DNA of 6,865 nt from an uncultured Bacteroidales bacterium (GTDB lineage Bacteria; Bacteroidota; Bacteroidia; Bacteroidales; Tenuifilaceae), in assembly GCA_937915475.1 (NCBI GenBank), contig CALGIR010000282.1, positions 1 to 6,865 of the forward strand. The letters run 5' to 3'. A program made the position numbers and the translations under genes. The notes under the pieces were generated by a model, which worked only from the letters and a program-made list of their open reading frames with translations, was not told the origin of the DNA and ran no database searches. This document shows, one piece after another, positions 5,979 through 6,865 of this stretch; position 1 is the first letter of the stretch; every line of letters begins with the position of its first letter.

Positions 5979-6719
5979 TCAAAAATCAAGTTGTGCTCTT
6001 AACAGCTTATAGCCGGCTGCACTTACCTTAACCTTTTTATCATTTTTAAGGATTGCAATGTAAGAGTCTTTTTCGTAAGCCTCTAGCTTATCAATTTGTA
6101 CAACATTTGCAATATACGAACGATGAACACGGATAAATTGAGACGGGTTAAGCCTCTTTTCTACGCTCTTCATGGTTTGTTTCTTTATATATCGCCCCTG
6201 CTTACTGTAAATAAAGATATAATCATCTTGTGCCTCAATGCAATAAATATCGTTCGTGGCAATTATATGTATTCCATTATTATCCTTCACCACCACCCTA
6301 TTTAATGGAGTACTACTGGCAATGTTTTTTATCTCCTCATAGGCTGTGCCCCTACTCCCTTTTGCTAACTCTGTTTTTTCTTTTGCTCTGCCAAGGGCTT
6401 GCAAAAACCTGTCTTTTGAAAAAGGTTTTAAAAGATAATCAATTGCATTAAGCTCAAATGCTTTTATAGCATACTCATCATACGCAGTAGTAAAAATAAT
6501 TAGCGGCGTAACATCAATTACCTCTAGGAGTTCAAATCCGTTTAGCTTTGGAAGCTGTATATCCAAAAACACTAAATCTGGTTTATCCCTATTGATTGCC
6601 ATTACCCCTGAAAAACCATCGGCATACTCTCCAATAATCTCAATACTATCGTCAAAGGACAGATAGTGCCTTAAAATATCTCTTGCTGGTTGCTCGTCTT
6701 CAACAATAATTACTTTCAT
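5979..6719 (-). CDS. LytTR-family response regulator
   Basis: This is a 246-residue cytoplasmic transcription factor of a two-component system. The receiver domain is residues 1-118: acidic pocket E7/D8, phosphoacceptor D53 in FLDIQLP, T77/T78 in IFTTAYDEYA, and K98 in LLKPF. All key residues are present. After a linker (about 119-137), the LytTR DNA-binding domain covers about 138-246, with RVVVKDNNGIHII, EAQDDYIFIY (162-171) and FIRVHRSYIANV (196-207). Length and layout are standard for the LytR/AlgR class. The ATG at 6719 begins directly at the first receiver strand. It lies 12 nt behind the stop codon of the histidine kinase fragment, so the two form an operon with the kinase first. The target genes are not evident. 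Confidence 0.95.
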   Translation of the reverse strand: MKVIIVEDEQPARDILRHYLSFDDSIEIIGEYADGFSGVMAINRDKPDLVFLDIQLPKLNGFELLEVIDVTPLIIFTTAYDEYAIKAFELNAIDYLLKPFSKDRFLQALGRAKEKTELAKGSRGTAYEEIKNIASSTPLNRVVVKDNNGIHIIATNDIYCIEAQDDYIFIYSKQGRYIKKQTMKSVEKRLNPSQFIRVHRSYIANVVQIDKLEAYEKDSYIAILKNDKKVKVSAAGYKLLRAQLDF

Positions 6720-6731
6720 ATAGTTAATGTT

Positions 6732-6865
6732 TTATGCAGGAAAAATAATGGTTACCGTAAATTCACTATCAGTCCTATTTACCCTGAGCAGATTTGGAGT
6801 TTCGTACATAAGCAGTAGCCTGCGTTTAATATTTTCGAGTCCAACCCCTGTACCCGTTGTACTTG
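6732..6865 (-). CDS. Sensor histidine kinase, C-terminal fragment (LytS/His_kinase type)
   Basis: Only the last 43 codons and the TAA stop (6732-6734) are inside the window; the gene continues past the right edge, starting in the frame that leaves two bases (6864-6865) as a partial codon. The peptide begins STTGTGVGLENIKRRL, the glycine-rich ATP-lid (G2-type) motif plus helix of HATPase_c domains, and ends in EFTVTIIFPA, the usual closing strand. With a LytTR regulator immediately downstream, this is most likely the PF06580-type membrane sensor kinase of the same two-component system. The sensory part cannot be seen. Confidence 0.88.
   Translation of the reverse strand, partial: STTGTGVGLENIKRRLLLMYETPNLLRVNRTDSEFTVTIIFPA

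Overview
The window reads as AT-rich chromosomal DNA from a member of the Bacteroidota, probably a Bacteroidales-like anaerobe or facultative anaerobe. The evidence is indirect but consistent. Start codons are preceded by A-rich leaders without Shine-Dalgarno sequences, and promoter-like sites match the Bacteroidota TTTG / TAnnTTTG pattern. The best family matches (QueE, the PepSY-associated membrane protein, the LytTR regulator) look like Bacteroidota versions. The species cannot be told from this sequence.

Layout. Positions 1-94 form a perfect 43-bp inverted repeat around an 8-nt centre. It cuts off the 5' part of a plus-strand queE gene (7-carboxy-7-deazaguanine synthase, queuosine pathway), and is most simply a fold-back artefact at a contig end. 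A good Bacteroidota promoter then precedes a UbiA-family prenyltransferase of the MqnP-like menaquinone type. A small secreted lipoprotein with a CxHGGK motif follows 19 nt later and probably shares its transcript. A strong intrinsic terminator comes next, and a small three-helix PepSY-associated membrane protein starts just behind it.

Converging on that gene from the other side, with only 4 bp between the stop codons, is a 1016-residue minus-strand gene. Its product combines a signal peptide, a gluzincin-type metallopeptidase domain (HELVH), a TolB-like PD40 propeller and an Omp85-like outer-membrane barrel in one chain. This is the most interesting protein in the window. Its upstream region is shared with a divergent 84-residue gene resembling the TM1266 family of putative iron-only hydrogenase system regulators. 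Last, on the minus strand, come a LytTR response regulator and, entering from the right edge, the C-terminus of its partner sensor histidine kinase.

Together the genes look like ordinary chromosomal content: cofactor and quinone synthesis, envelope proteins and signal transduction. No mobile element, CRISPR array, tRNA or rRNA was recognised. No clear multi-gene novel system is visible. The candidates worth following up are the peptidase-propeller-barrel fusion, the CxHGGK lipoprotein with its terminator-separated PepSY neighbour, and the orphan TM1266-like protein.
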